Shown here piece after piece: positions 53,219 through 62,826 of a DNA stretch of 64,000 nt. Within the stretch, counting starts at the first letter, position 1. Each line of letters opens with the position of its first letter. The DNA comes from Brenneria goodwinii (GTDB taxonomy: Bacteria > Pseudomonadota > Gammaproteobacteria > Enterobacterales > Enterobacteriaceae): contig NZ_CP014137.1 of the NCBI RefSeq assembly GCF_002291445.1, positions 2,170,001 through 2,234,000 on the forward strand. The letters run 5' to 3'. Below the pieces are notes generated by a model that worked only from the letters and a program-made list of their open reading frames with translations, was not told where the DNA came from and ran no database searches. Position numbers and translations under genes: made by a program.

Positions 53219-54471
53219 AGCTGTCCGCATTACCTATAACGACAAGCGCCGGCGATACCGGTAGTTCTACCGCATCTCCCCTGTTGACGCAGGGCGAGTT
53301 ACCCAAAGATTTTGTAGCGCTGCTGGGAAAACAGTTATCTCTGCCTTCAGACCTGTCAGGCAACAAATCGGTTGAGGTGATGGATAATAAAGAAGCGCTG
53401 TTGAACGCGCTTGGGAAAGACGCTGTCGCTGATTTAAATAGTGATGATTTGAATGCCCTGTTGGCGTCATTCGGCTCGTTAACCGTGTCAGTGACCCCAG
53501 CGGGCATTGAGCATAGCGACGTAACGAACAAATTAGATAAAGACGAAAAAAACAGCGAAACTGACAATGAAGCGATCATCATGCAGGCATTGCTTGCGAT
53601 GTTGCCACAAGGAACAGTGGCGATCGCGCCAGCGAACAGTTCTGATGATGCGCAAAACGTCGCCCCAGCCCTTTTCGGCTTGATCAACGGGAAAAGACAG
53701 GATGAGGCGCCTTTATCTGATGTTCGCGCGGCAAAAGACGATGCCGAGGATATGCCATCAACACGCATTGGCAGTGCATTAAAAGACGCCGATAAGGCGT
53801 TAATATCGAGCGATCCGCTCAAACACTCAGCGACGGTCGATCAGTCTGATAGCTCAGCCAATTTCGCCACCACATCGCCGCTGATAGCCAACGATCGTAA
53901 TAGTCAGGAATCTCCGCTGACCTCCGGTAGTCAAAGCGCGCCAGCGCCGCATATATCGCTGACCCCGAATGCTCAATCAACGCTTACCGGCAATTCTGCG
54001 ACACTATCGCATCAATTAGCTACGCCGTTTGGATCGCCGCAGTGGCAGGACGCACTGAGTCAACAGGTGGTTATGTTCAGCCGCAACGGACAGCAGAATG
54101 CTGAGCTGCGCCTAAACCCGCAAGAGTTGGGGCCGCTTCATATCAGTTTGAAGATTGACGATAATCAAGCGCAAATTCACCTGGCATCCGCAAATAGCCA
54201 GGTTCGCTCGGCACTGGAGGCCGCTCTGCCCCACTTGCGTAATGCGATGGCGGAAAGCGGCATTAATCTGGGACAAAGCAGCGTCGGCAGCGATGCATCC
54301 AGTTGGCAAGCTCAGCAACAAATGGCAAATAGCGGTGGCGAAGGCAGCAACGGTTCTTCTTATCAGCAGCAGTTTGGCGATGCGCCGGAAAATATTGCCA
54401 AGCAATTAGAGGTTCCAGCACATTTGCAAGCAATGGCGTCTTCAGCAAATGGCGTTGATATTTTTGCCTGA
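53215..54471 (+). CDS. fliK: Flagellar hook-length control protein FliK
   Basis: Exported molecular ruler that measures the hook and switches export specificity through FlhB; 418 residues. The N-terminal two thirds are low-complexity, rich in Ser/Asp/Ala/Thr and probably unfolded. The conserved FliK_C domain (about 275-370) contains LRLNPQELGPLHISLKIDD and VRSALEAALPHLRNAMAESG. A Gln/Ser/Gly-rich tail follows. A 145-bp gap to fliL marks the end of fliFGHIJK. Confidence 0.93.
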   Translation: MKLSALPITTSAGDTGSSTASPLLTQGELPKDFVALLGKQLSLPSDLSGNKSVEVMDNKEALLNALGKDAVADLNSDDLNALLASFGSLTVSVTPAGIEHSDVTNKLDKDEKNSETDNEAIIMQALLAMLPQGTVAIAPANSSDDAQNVAPALFGLINGKRQDEAPLSDVRAAKDDAEDMPSTRIGSALKDADKALISSDPLKHSATVDQSDSSANFATTSPLIANDRNSQESPLTSGSQSAPAPHISLTPNAQSTLTGNSATLSHQLATPFGSPQWQDALSQQVVMFSRNGQQNAELRLNPQELGPLHISLKIDDNQAQIHLASANSQVRSALEAALPHLRNAMAESGINLGQSSVGSDASSWQAQQQMANSGGEGSNGSSYQQQFGDAPENIAKQLEVPAHLQAMASSANGVDIFA

Positions 54472-54616
54472 TATTGCAGTAAAGAAATAAGTTAACACGT
54501 TTTTTCTTGTCTATTCATCGTATTGATCGTTTGAATAGACGAGATAATCATTAACATGATGCATTTATTATTGGTTTCCATCGGTAATAAATATCAATAA
54601 GTAACAGGAACTCTCT

Positions 54617-55102
54617 TTGGCTATGTCTGATATACAAGTCCGGCCGGGACGAAAGCGCTCTGTCTGGTTAATACTACTGATTATCGTTGCTCTTGCAGCC
54701 ACCGGCGCCGCGGGCGTTGGCTGGTGGCTATTGCATCAGAAAAACGCTGCGACCGCTGAACAGGAGGCACCGCCGCCGCCTAAACCCGTATTTATGCCGC
54801 TGGACACTTTCACAGTCAATTTAGTCAATGCGGATAACGATCCCGATCGCGTGTTATACGTCGGCTTTACCCTGCGTTTGCCGGATGAGGCGACCCACAC
54901 TCGGTTTAATAATTATCTGCCTGAGGTTCGCAGCCGTTTATTGTTGCTTCTGTCCCGCCAGAGTGCGACTGAGCTTGCTAACGAGCAGGGTAAACAGAAA
55001 TTAATAGAAGATATCAAGGAAGTGTTAAGCCCGCCATTGATCCCCGGTCAACCGAATCAAGTGGTCACTGATGTCCTGTTCACTGCATTTATACTGCGAT
55101 AA
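54617..55102 (+). CDS. fliL: Flagellar basal-body-associated protein FliL
   Basis: Single-pass inner-membrane protein around the stators; 161 residues from a TTG start or 159 from the ATG at 54623. The TTG was kept because AGGAA lies 7 bp before it and 13 bp before the ATG. A basic N-terminus (RPGRKRSVW), one membrane helix (about 18-38) and a Pro-rich linker (EAPPPPKPVF) lead to the periplasmic FliL domain ending VTDVLFTAFILR. First gene of fliLMNOPQR. Confidence 0.9.
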   Translation: MAMSDIQVRPGRKRSVWLILLIIVALAATGAAGVGWWLLHQKNAATAEQEAPPPPKPVFMPLDTFTVNLVNADNDPDRVLYVGFTLRLPDEATHTRFNNYLPEVRSRLLLLLSRQSATELANEQGKQKLIEDIKEVLSPPLIPGQPNQVVTDVLFTAFILR

Positions 55103-55107
55103 TCATT

Positions 55108-56124
55108 ATGGGCGATAGCATTCTTTCTCAAGCAGAAATAGACGCGCTATTAAATGGCGACAGCGGCGATAGTGCCGCTGATGCCAACGCGTCGACTAAA
55201 TCTTCAGATGGGGACGTTAGACCTTACGATCCCAATACACAGCGACGAGTCATCCGTGAACGTTTACATGCGCTGGAAATTATTAATGAACGATTTGGCC
55301 GCCAGTTCCGGATGGGATTATTTAACCTCCTGCGCCGTAGTCCTGATATTACGGTAGGCCCAATCAAAATTCAGCCCTATCATGATTTTGCGCGAAATCT
55401 TCCTGTACCGACGAATCTCAACCTGGTGCATCTAAAGCCATTACGCGGCACGGCGCTGTTTGTTTTTTCCCCCAGCCTGGTATTTATCGCTGTTGATAAC
55501 CTGTTTGGCGGCGATGGCAGATTCCCGACAAAAGTGGAAGGGCGAGAGTTCACACATACTGAACAGCGCGTCGTCAAACGCATGCTGCGTCTGGCTCTTG
55601 AGGCTTACAGCGACGCCTGGAATGCCATCTACAAACTGGACGTGGAGTACGTCCGTTCAGAAATGCAGGTCAAATTCACCAACATAACTACGTCACCTAA
55701 CGACATTGTGGTCACAACGCCGTTCCATGTTGAAATCGGTTCGCTGACTGGTGAATTTAATATCTGCATCCCCTTCTCCATGATTGAACCGTTGCGTGAG
55801 TTACTGGCCAATCCGCCGCTGGAAAATTCACGTCTGGAAGATCAGAGTTGGCGGGAAACATTGGCTAAGCAGGTACAGCATTCCGAACTCGAATTGGTGG
55901 CGAATTTTGTCGATATTCCTTTGCGTTTATCCAAAGTTTTGCAGTTGAAACCAGGGGATGTTTTACCTATCGATAAACCTGAACGCTTGATTGCCCATGT
56001 CGATGGCGTACCGGTTCTGACCAGTCAGTACGGCACGCTCAACGGGCAGTATGCCTTACGTGTTGAACACTTGATTAACCCAATTTTGAATTCTCTGGAT
56101 AATGAGGAACAGCCCAATGAGTGA
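55108..56124 (+). CDS. fliM: Flagellar motor switch protein FliM
   Basis: C-ring protein that binds phospho-CheY and controls direction; 338 residues. The N-terminal CheY-binding peptide is ILSQAEIDALLNGD (5-18). The middle CheC-like domain has RIRERLHALEIINERFGRQF-like text, and the C-terminal FliN-like domain includes LKPGDVLPIDKPERLIAHVDG. It overlaps fliN by 8 bp. Confidence 0.96.
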   Translation: MGDSILSQAEIDALLNGDSGDSAADANASTKSSDGDVRPYDPNTQRRVIRERLHALEIINERFGRQFRMGLFNLLRRSPDITVGPIKIQPYHDFARNLPVPTNLNLVHLKPLRGTALFVFSPSLVFIAVDNLFGGDGRFPTKVEGREFTHTEQRVVKRMLRLALEAYSDAWNAIYKLDVEYVRSEMQVKFTNITTSPNDIVVTTPFHVEIGSLTGEFNICIPFSMIEPLRELLANPPLENSRLEDQSWRETLAKQVQHSELELVANFVDIPLRLSKVLQLKPGDVLPIDKPERLIAHVDGVPVLTSQYGTLNGQYALRVEHLINPILNSLDNEEQPNE

Positions 56125-56530
56125 CACCAAGAAACCGTCCGACGAAAAGGAATCAGTGGACGATCTGTGGGCTGATGCATTCAACGAGCAACAGACTGCG
56201 GAAAAAAGCGCTGCGACGACTGAAGGCGTATTTAAAACATTGGAAGGTCAGGAGTCCATCGGCTCATTACAGGACATCGATCTGATCCTGGATATTCCCG
56301 TTAAACTGACCGTTGAGCTGGGGCGCACCAAAATGACCATTAAAGAGCTATTGAGATTATCTCAAGGCTCGGTCGTCGCGCTCGACGGGCTGGCAGGCGA
56401 ACCGCTGGATATTCTGATTAATGGATATCTGATCGCCCAGGGCGAAGTAGTCGTTGTCGCCGATAAATATGGCGTGCGTATTACGGACATTATCACGCCG
56501 TCCGAACGTATGCGTCGCCTGAGTCGCTGA
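56117..56530 (+). CDS. fliN: Flagellar motor switch protein FliN
   Basis: C-ring protein forming the lower ring and docking FliH; 137 residues. An acidic, variable N-terminus (1-45) leads to the SpoA domain: DIPVKLTVELGRTKMTIKEL, LSQGSVVALDGLAGEPLDIL and GVRITDIITPSERMRRL. The frame opens at 56102, but the ATG at 56117 has GAGGAACAG upstream. Its TGA overlaps the fliO ATG (ATGA type). Confidence 0.95.
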   Translation: MSDTKKPSDEKESVDDLWADAFNEQQTAEKSAATTEGVFKTLEGQESIGSLQDIDLILDIPVKLTVELGRTKMTIKELLRLSQGSVVALDGLAGEPLDILINGYLIAQGEVVVVADKYGVRITDIITPSERMRRLSR

Positions 56531-56955
56531 TGACAACACTCCAGACGCCGCCCTCCCATACCGCGACGACAGGCCAGCCATCCACGCTGGCGGCCGCACC
56601 GCCACTCACCGGCCATATGCTGTTGACACAGGTTGGCAGCGTCTTGGGTGGGATATTATTACTTATTTTGTTGATTGCCTGGCTGGTGCGCAAACTCGGT
56701 TTTGCCCCGCAGGCAAAACAGAATAAGTTGTTGAAAGTGGTCTCCAGTTGCCCGGTCGGGCAGCGCGAACGAGTGGTTATTGTGGAAGTTGACGACACTT
56801 GGCTGGTGTTGGGAGTGACCGCGCAACAGATTACACAATTACATACCCTTCCCGCGCGGCAAACCGACAGCAATGCATCAACCGGTGAAATCAAGCCGGT
56901 CGATTTTCAGCAACTGTTCAAAAAAGTTCTAAAGCGTCCGGAAAAATCGGAATGA
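56530..56955 (+). CDS. fliO: Flagellar export gate assembly protein FliO
   Basis: Membrane protein that helps FliP assemble; 141 residues. A Thr/Pro/Ala-rich N-terminus, one membrane helix (about 38-60, VGSVLGGILLLILLIAWLV) and a cytoplasmic domain with LKVVSSCPVGQRERVVIVEV and WLVLGVTAQQITQLHTLP. It overlaps fliN and fliP. Confidence 0.92.
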   Translation: MTTLQTPPSHTATTGQPSTLAAAPPLTGHMLLTQVGSVLGGILLLILLIAWLVRKLGFAPQAKQNKLLKVVSSCPVGQRERVVIVEVDDTWLVLGVTAQQITQLHTLPARQTDSNASTGEIKPVDFQQLFKKVLKRPEKSE

Positions 56956-57728
56956 GTTTTCTATTCAGTCAATCACCCATCGCTACGCTGCTTCGTACCT
57001 TGCGCTACGTGTTGGGTGCTGCATTACTTATGCTGGCGCCGTCCGTATGGGCGCAGTTACCCGGAATCGTCACTCAGCCGCTGGCTAACGGCGGACAGAG
57101 TTGGACACTGCCGGTACAGACGCTGGTTTTTTTAACCTCGCTGACTTTTATTCCCGCCGCATTACTGATGATGACCAGCTTTACTCGTATCATCATCGTA
57201 TTAAGCTTGCTGCGTAATGCGCTCGGTACACCGACCGCACCGCCAAACCAGGTTTTGCTGGGGTTAACGCTTTTTCTGACTTTTTTTGTTATGTCTCCGG
57301 TATTAAACCGTGTGTACGAAGAAGCCTATTTGCCATTTAGTCAGGATCAAATCAGTATGGAACTGGCCATAGAGCGAGGCGCAGAACCACTGCGGGAATT
57401 TATGCTGCGCCAAACGCGGGAATCCGATCTGGCATTATTCACGCGGCTAGCGGAAATTCCGCAAATACAGGGGCCGGAAGCAGTACCGATGCGCGTCTTG
57501 TTGCCCGCCTTTGTAACCAGTGAGTTGAAAACGGCTTTCCAAATTGGCTTCACCGTCTTTATTCCGTTTTTGATCATCGACCTGGTGGTCGCCAGCGTTC
57601 TGATGGCGCTGGGTATGATGATGGTGCCACCAGCCACCATATCGCTTCCCTTTAAACTGATGCTGTTTGTGTTGGTTGATGGCTGGCAATTACTGCTTGG
57701 CTCACTCGCTCAAAGTTTTTACAGTTAG
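56952..57728 (+). CDS. fliP: Flagellar export gate protein FliP
   Basis: Core pentamer of the type III export gate; 258 residues. A cleavable signal sequence (about 1-34, ending SVWA) precedes QLPGIVTQPLANGGQSW. The two FliP signatures are present: LMMTSFTRIIIVLSLLRNAL and FVTSELKTAFQIGFTVFIPF. ALGMMMVPPATISLPFKLML closes the fold. It overlaps fliO by 4 bp; 64 bp separate it from fliQ. Confidence 0.96.
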   Translation: MSFLFSQSPIATLLRTLRYVLGAALLMLAPSVWAQLPGIVTQPLANGGQSWTLPVQTLVFLTSLTFIPAALLMMTSFTRIIIVLSLLRNALGTPTAPPNQVLLGLTLFLTFFVMSPVLNRVYEEAYLPFSQDQISMELAIERGAEPLREFMLRQTRESDLALFTRLAEIPQIQGPEAVPMRVLLPAFVTSELKTAFQIGFTVFIPFLIIDLVVASVLMALGMMMVPPATISLPFKLMLFVLVDGWQLLLGSLAQSFYS

Positions 57729-57792
57729 CGATTTTGACAACAAGAAATAGAAATATCCGCATCTTGCGTGCGCTTGATAGGGGAACGCTAAA

Positions 57793-58062
57793 ATGACGCC
57801 AGAATCGGTAATGGCGCTTGGCTATGAAGCAATGAAAATTGCTTTGGCACTGGCGGCGCCTCCGCTCTTATCCGCCCTGCTCAGCGGTTTAATTATCAGT
57901 TTGTTGCAGGCGGCGACGCAGGTAAACGAAATGACGCTGTCGTTTATCCCTAAAATCCTGACAGTGTTCCTCACTCTAGTTATTGCCGGCCCCTGGATGC
58001 TAAACCTTATGCTGGACTATATGCGCACCCTGTTCGGCCAGCTTCCCTACATCATTGGTTAA
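57793..58062 (+). CDS. fliQ: Flagellar export gate protein FliQ
   Basis: A small two-helix export-gate protein of 89 residues, starting MTPESVMALGYEAMKIAL, with GLIISLLQAATQVNEMTLSF between the helices. The second helix is ILTVFLTLVIAGPWML. Two bases separate it from fliR. Confidence 0.95.
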   Translation: MTPESVMALGYEAMKIALALAAPPLLSALLSGLIISLLQAATQVNEMTLSFIPKILTVFLTLVIAGPWMLNLMLDYMRTLFGQLPYIIG

Positions 58063-58064
58063 AC

Positions 58065-58850
58065 ATGCTGACGTTTAACAGTTGGGACATGCTTAACTGG
58101 GTCAGCCAGTTTTTCTGGCCTTTTGTCAGGATACTGGCGCTTATCAGTACCGCTCCGGTATTCAGTGAACGCTCGATTAGCAATCGGGTAAAAATAGGGT
58201 TGGCGCTGTTTATTACTCTTCTTGTTGCGCCCTATTTACCATTAAATACCACGCCTATCTTTTCCGTGATTGGTATATGGGTGTTGATTCAGCAGATTTT
58301 AATCGGTATCGCATTAGGGATATCAATGCAGTTGGCGTTCGCCGCCATCCGCCATGCGGGGGAACTGATCGGGTTGCAAATGGGATTGGCGTTCGCCACT
58401 TTTTTTGACCCGACAGGCGGTCCGAATATGCAGGTGTTGGCCCGTATTCTTAACATATTGGCGATTTTACTTTTTCTTTCCTTTGATGGGCACCTCTGGT
58501 TGATTTCACTGCTGGCCGATAGCTTTTATACCTTACCGATAAGTGCTAACCCATTAAATAGTCATGCTTTTCTGGCCATTGCCCGAGCCGGTGGATTGAT
58601 TTTCATCAATGGGCTGATGCTGGCGTTACCGATCGTAACCCTGCTGTTGACCATCAATCTGTCATTGGGACTCCTTAACCGCGTCGCCCCCCAACTCTCC
58701 ATTTTTGTTGTCGGATTCCCTGTCACGTTAACCGTGGGCATCATGACGATCGGCCTGTTAATTCCGTTGATCGCCCCGTTCGCGGAGCGTTTATTCAGTG
58801 AAGTATTCGATTTATTGGCTGAAATTCTCACTCAATTATCCGCCTCCTGA
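58065..58850 (+). CDS. fliR: Flagellar export gate protein FliR
   Basis: Membrane protein completing the FliP5Q4R1 gate; 261 residues with several hydrophobic segments. Family blocks: FFWPFVRILALISTAPVFSE, GLQMGLAFATFFDPTGGPNM and NRVAPQLSIFVVGFPVTLTV. Last gene of fliLMNOPQR, convergent with flgL across a 211-bp gap. The rcsA gene that follows fliR in E. coli is not here. Confidence 0.95.
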   Translation: MLTFNSWDMLNWVSQFFWPFVRILALISTAPVFSERSISNRVKIGLALFITLLVAPYLPLNTTPIFSVIGIWVLIQQILIGIALGISMQLAFAAIRHAGELIGLQMGLAFATFFDPTGGPNMQVLARILNILAILLFLSFDGHLWLISLLADSFYTLPISANPLNSHAFLAIARAGGLIFINGLMLALPIVTLLLTINLSLGLLNRVAPQLSIFVVGFPVTLTVGIMTIGLLIPLIAPFAERLFSEVFDLLAEILTQLSAS

Positions 58851-58963
58851 GCATCCATTTTTACATTACGAATATTCCCACAATGCAGCTTTGACGAGAG
58901 ATTAGCGTTATTTTACGCGGGGTATGGCGGTGAAAGTTAAATCGAGGAACAGGATAAGATAGA

Positions 58964-59006
58964 TAAAATAAAAAATGGCATGTCATCTCAATCAAGGTGA
59001 CATGCC
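58964..59006 (-). terminator. Terminator between flgL and fliR
   Basis: A 9-bp stem (GGCATGTCA / TGACATGCC, extendable by a G-U and a G-C pair) is followed on the minus strand by TTTTTTATTTTATC, ending the flgKL transcript. On the plus strand a shorter C-A6 run follows, so it is less suited to fliR. A further hairpin AATACGC/GCGTATT lies at about 59011-59033. Confidence 0.8.
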
Positions 59007-59061
59007 CAAAAAATACGCCCGGTTTAAGCGTATTCAAATCCTAGCCCGGACGATGCGGCCG

Positions 59062-60018
59062 CTATTTATTTAACTGAAACAGTGACATGGTTTGCATATT
59101 ATTAAAGACTTGGTATGACGCATTCAGTGAGGCTTGCTGCATCATATAAGTTGAAATAGCATCATACCAATCAGTATCTTGCAGTTGAGATAGCGTTGTT
59201 TTATTGGCAAGCGTCCGGTCAGCGCCGATAGAATCTAGGTTATCCAATTCATTAAGCTGAACGCCAAGTTCAGCACGCACGGCGGAAACATTGTTTAGTG
59301 CGTTGGTTAAACCACGGCCGGCCTTGTCCATTGCGGCCTGAACCGCGGCTTTGGTGGCATCATCGGCGCCAGCAAGCGGGGTTTCAAGGGCGCTGATCGC
59401 CAAATCCAGCGTAGCGAACAGATCGGACTGTACGCTACCGTCGGGTTCTTTTTGCGCATCCCCCGTTACGCCGTTAAATACAGCGGAACCTATATGGCTA
59501 ACAGTCATTGAACGGGCGGCATCAACTTGTTGCTCAATGGCCTGGTATCCACCAACATAGTCCACGTTGGTCGCTCCCTGTACATACGGCGCGCTATCGG
59601 TATCATAGCCGGCAAAAATATAATTGCCGTTACCGTCGGTGCTGTTGGCCATATTCAGCAGTTGCGCTTTGATGCCGCGCAATTCTGTCGCTATAGACTG
59701 ACGGTCATCATCGCTTTTCACCCCGCCACCGTTGATAACCTGAGTACTCGCAGCAATAACGGAATCAGCCACCTTTGACAGAATTGACTCTTCCAAAGAC
59801 ATACTCTGCCTGGCAAATGTGCGCGCCAGCGTATATTGACTGTTTTCCGACTCGGCCTGACTGAGCATCACTACCTGAGCTGCGGCTATGGGATCATCCG
59901 ATGGATTAACAACACGTTTTCCCGTAGAAAGCTGCTCGCCACTTTTCTGCCAGACAGACTGACCGTTCAATATGCCTTGCATATTCTGCTGATATATCAT
60001 GCTGGTGCTTAAACGCAT
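59062..60018 (-). CDS. flgL: Hook-filament junction protein FlgL (HAP3)
   Basis: Joins FlgK to the filament; 318 residues, flagellin-like at both ends. It starts MRLSTSMIYQQNMQGILNGQ, has LSTGKRVVNPSDDPIAAAQV and ends with the helical ASYQVFNNMQTMSLFQLNK. It follows flgK by 29 bp and is transcribed with it from a sigma-28 promoter. Confidence 0.95.
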   Translation of the reverse strand: MRLSTSMIYQQNMQGILNGQSVWQKSGEQLSTGKRVVNPSDDPIAAAQVVMLSQAESENSQYTLARTFARQSMSLEESILSKVADSVIAASTQVINGGGVKSDDDRQSIATELRGIKAQLLNMANSTDGNGNYIFAGYDTDSAPYVQGATNVDYVGGYQAIEQQVDAARSMTVSHIGSAVFNGVTGDAQKEPDGSVQSDLFATLDLAISALETPLAGADDATKAAVQAAMDKAGRGLTNALNNVSAVRAELGVQLNELDNLDSIGADRTLANKTTLSQLQDTDWYDAISTYMMQQASLNASYQVFNNMQTMSLFQLNK

Positions 60019-60047
60019 GGTATCAATTCCTCTTTCTAAACGGTGGG

Positions 60048-61742
60048 TTAGCTACGAATCGACAGTAAAGCATCAAATATGGTTGATGCGGTTTGGATAA
60101 CGGCGGCATTTGCCTGGTAATACTGTTGATAACGCAATAACTCGCCATATTCCTCATCCAGATTCACCCCGGACACCGACTGTTGTTCGGCAGTAAGTTG
60201 GGTAACGACGCCAGATTGTGACGTATTATTGATTTTCATGGTGTTAGTCTGGTTGCCGACATCAGCAATCAGGCTGGCATAGGCGCCAGTAATGGTGGAT
60301 TTACCTTCTATGACTTTTTCGCTCTGTAATGCCAATAACGCTTTGGCATTAGTATTGTCGCTAGCGCCGCCAAATACCGGGTCTCCGTTGCCGTCCAGCA
60401 CCTGATTGCCGTCTTCATCCAGCTTGATGGAAGCCGCGGCGATTTTACTGGAATCAGTAATGGCGACGCTCATATTCGTGATAACGTTGGCCAGCGGCTT
60501 CAGCGTAAAGCTATCGTTGGCGGAAGGCGTACCCGAAATCGCCACCTTCAACCCATCAAAATTCAAGCTGGAATCAGAGGTATCGACAGTTGCCGTGAAT
60601 GTTGCATTATCAGATAAGCGAGTTACCTGCCAGTCGGCTCCATCATATTTGATCGTATAATCCGAAGCCTTGACTTCACCTGTCGCCGTGTAGCTGGCGG
60701 TCAGTTCCGCACTCCCCGCATTTGTCGTATTTTTTAGCACCGAAGCGCCGCCAAATGTGAAAAAGTCCCCACCGATCTCGCCATTCAGATCGTATCCGGC
60801 CTTATGCTGGGTATTAAACGCATCGGCAAAGGCCAAAGCCATCTGGCCCAGTTGGTTGCTGACGTTATCTAACGTCTCAGAACGGAAGGAAAGCAGCCCA
60901 CTGAGGGAACCGCCGGTGATTGAGCTTTCCTTGACTTCACTGACGCCGGCAATCTTATCGTTATAACCGACCGTAATGCGGCTAGGATCGCTGCTGGAAC
61001 TGACTGCAACCAGCTCATTGCTACGGGTTCCCTGCACCAGACTAAGACCGTTTTTGAGCGTAACGTTATAAACAACGCCATCCTGAACGGCAACATCAAC
61101 ACCAACCAGTTTATTCAGCTCATTGACTAATTGATCGCGCTGATCGAGCAGATCATTTGGCGTCTGACCCTGATTCGCTCCCGTCAGGCGGGTAATCTGG
61201 TTATTCAACTCGGCAATCTGGCTGGCGTAGGTATTGATCTGCCCAACCGTACTCTGAATTTGCGTATTAAGACCCTCGGCGGTGTCTTTTAGATATTTAT
61301 CGGTTACCTTGAACTGATTGACCAATCCCTCTGCCTTGCCCAGCACAGTCTGGCGGGTCGATGAATCGCCTGCATTACTGGTCAGGTTCTGCAAGTTGGT
61401 AAAGAAATCCTGCAACGTTGCCGAAAGACTGGTGGTGCTATCAGCCAATAAATTATCAATCTTGGAGATTTGTTCGTAATAGCTGTTTATTGAACTACTT
61501 TGTGTTTGTGCGGCACGTAATTGCGTCGAAATGAAATCACTATATTCGCGGTTAATGCCGACCACGTTAACGCCATTGCCAATATAACCGGCTGAAGTGC
61601 TGGTGCTTACCGCCTGTGAAAGCAACACATTCTGTCGGTTGTACCCTGTCACAGCCTGGTTACTGATGTTATTACTCACCGTACTCAACGCCGCCTGTGC
61701 GCCTTTTAAGCCACTCATCGCGGTATTAATCAAATTGGACAT
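60048..61742 (-). CDS. flgK: Hook-filament junction protein FlgK (HAP1)
   Basis: First junction protein on the hook; 564 residues. The N-terminal MSNLINTAMSGLKGAQAAL and VSNNISNQAVTGYNRQNVLL are typical, the middle is variable and Ser/Asp/Thr-rich (about 350-470), and the C-terminal VSGVNLDEEYGELLRYQQYY is the flagellar rod/hook C-terminal motif. The frame opens 13 codons upstream at 61781; the ATG at 61742 gives the family start. Expression should depend on FliA. Confidence 0.95.
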   Translation of the reverse strand: MSNLINTAMSGLKGAQAALSTVSNNISNQAVTGYNRQNVLLSQAVSTSTSAGYIGNGVNVVGINREYSDFISTQLRAAQTQSSSINSYYEQISKIDNLLADSTTSLSATLQDFFTNLQNLTSNAGDSSTRQTVLGKAEGLVNQFKVTDKYLKDTAEGLNTQIQSTVGQINTYASQIAELNNQITRLTGANQGQTPNDLLDQRDQLVNELNKLVGVDVAVQDGVVYNVTLKNGLSLVQGTRSNELVAVSSSSDPSRITVGYNDKIAGVSEVKESSITGGSLSGLLSFRSETLDNVSNQLGQMALAFADAFNTQHKAGYDLNGEIGGDFFTFGGASVLKNTTNAGSAELTASYTATGEVKASDYTIKYDGADWQVTRLSDNATFTATVDTSDSSLNFDGLKVAISGTPSANDSFTLKPLANVITNMSVAITDSSKIAAASIKLDEDGNQVLDGNGDPVFGGASDNTNAKALLALQSEKVIEGKSTITGAYASLIADVGNQTNTMKINNTSQSGVVTQLTAEQQSVSGVNLDEEYGELLRYQQYYQANAAVIQTASTIFDALLSIRS

Positions 61743-61840
61743 GTGGAAGTTCCTTGTACACAGGCTTTGACAAAATGCCATGCGCTTATTAAATAAATGT
61801 GCCGCGAATGGCTATACCACACTCGCTTTGCCTGAATAAG

Positions 61841-61867
61841 TTATCGACCGGAAACAGCAAAACTTGA
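61841..61867 (-). promoter_or_regulatory. Sigma-28 promoter of flgKL
   Basis: On the minus strand TCAAGTTT, an 11-bp spacer and GTCGATAA differ from the FliA consensus at one base in each half. It lies between flgJ and flgK, about 99 bp before the flgK start, where E. coli and Salmonella also have a class 3 flgKL promoter. Confidence 0.75.
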
Positions 61868-61875
61868 AAGAAAAA

Positions 61876-62826
61876 TCAAAACAGCTGGCTTAAATCATGG
61901 GTATAGGCTTTGACCGCTTTTTCGCCCGCACTTTTCATCTGCTGAATCATACCGACCAGCTTTTTAGCGTATTGGGGATCGGTCGCATAACCGGCATTCT
62001 GCAAGGCGTGAGCAGCCTGCTCGGCGCTGCCGGCATTCGCCACATTGGCATAACGGGGATTTTGCGTCAGCAGTTTCACATAATCAGCGATAGCCTCTGC
62101 ATAGGAGTCGTAAACCCGAAAGCTGGCCTTGACCTTTTTCGCCACCCCTTGTTCATATTCCGTCGTGGTTATCTCGGTAACCGGCCCATCCCAACGACTG
62201 CCGGCCTTGATGCCAAAAAGGTTATGACTTGGGCGCCCGTCTTCGGTGGGGATTTCACGCTGTCCCCAGCCTGACTCCAGCGCAGCCTGTGCAATGATTA
62301 AGTGATGAGGAATACCACTTTGCTGACTGGCCATCTGCGCCGGGATCGACAAACGGGAAACAAAGTTATCGCTGGACAGCGGCAGAGCGGATCCTTCCGC
62401 CGGCAATCTGGGCATGGCGCGACGTACAATTTGTTCTACCGCCGCCGCCGGCATGTTTTGCACCGCAACACGGTCAAATGTTAATGGCACGGACGCTTTG
62501 GGTTCGGTCGGCATGCTTCGCCCCCCGGACAGTTGCCGCACCATCACATCAGCTAATCCCAACCCTTTTCCTGCGACCTGCTGACCAATTTGCTGATCGT
62601 ACATCGATGTATACAGACGCGTCTGCTCACTGCTGAAGAGCCCGTCCTGCGGCAGCGCGGCGCGCATACTCTTCATCATCATCTGGACAAAAACGCCTTC
62701 CATTTGTTGAGCCACCGCCCGAATCCCTTCTGCATTCTGGGGATTACCGGTCACCTGCCTTTTGAGAGCATTCAGCGATTGGGCGTCATATGCGGCGCTG
62801 CTCTGTATTTGTACATCGTTGTTCAT
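61876..62826 (-). CDS. flgJ: Flagellar rod assembly protein and muramidase FlgJ
   Basis: Rod cap and peptidoglycan hydrolase that opens the wall for the rod; 316 residues. The N-terminal rod-scaffold domain (1-105) has VAQQMEGVFVQMMMKSMRAA and KGLGLADVMVRQL. The C-terminal glucosaminidase domain (about 150-310) has catalytic Glu184 in AQAALESGWGQREI. The ATG at 62826 overlaps the flgI stop (ATGA); 10 further codons upstream are open but unlikely. Confidence 0.95.
   Translation of the reverse strand: MNNDVQIQSSAAYDAQSLNALKRQVTGNPQNAEGIRAVAQQMEGVFVQMMMKSMRAALPQDGLFSSEQTRLYTSMYDQQIGQQVAGKGLGLADVMVRQLSGGRSMPTEPKASVPLTFDRVAVQNMPAAAVEQIVRRAMPRLPAEGSALPLSSDNFVSRLSIPAQMASQQSGIPHHLIIAQAALESGWGQREIPTEDGRPSHNLFGIKAGSRWDGPVTEITTTEYEQGVAKKVKASFRVYDSYAEAIADYVKLLTQNPRYANVANAGSAEQAAHALQNAGYATDPQYAKKLVGMIQQMKSAGEKAVKAYTHDLSQLF

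Noticed and set aside
52986..53822. 278-codon open frame antisense to fliJ/fliK
   Set aside because: It lies wholly opposite two well-identified flagellar genes, has no family likeness and a composition expected of a reverse-frame shadow.
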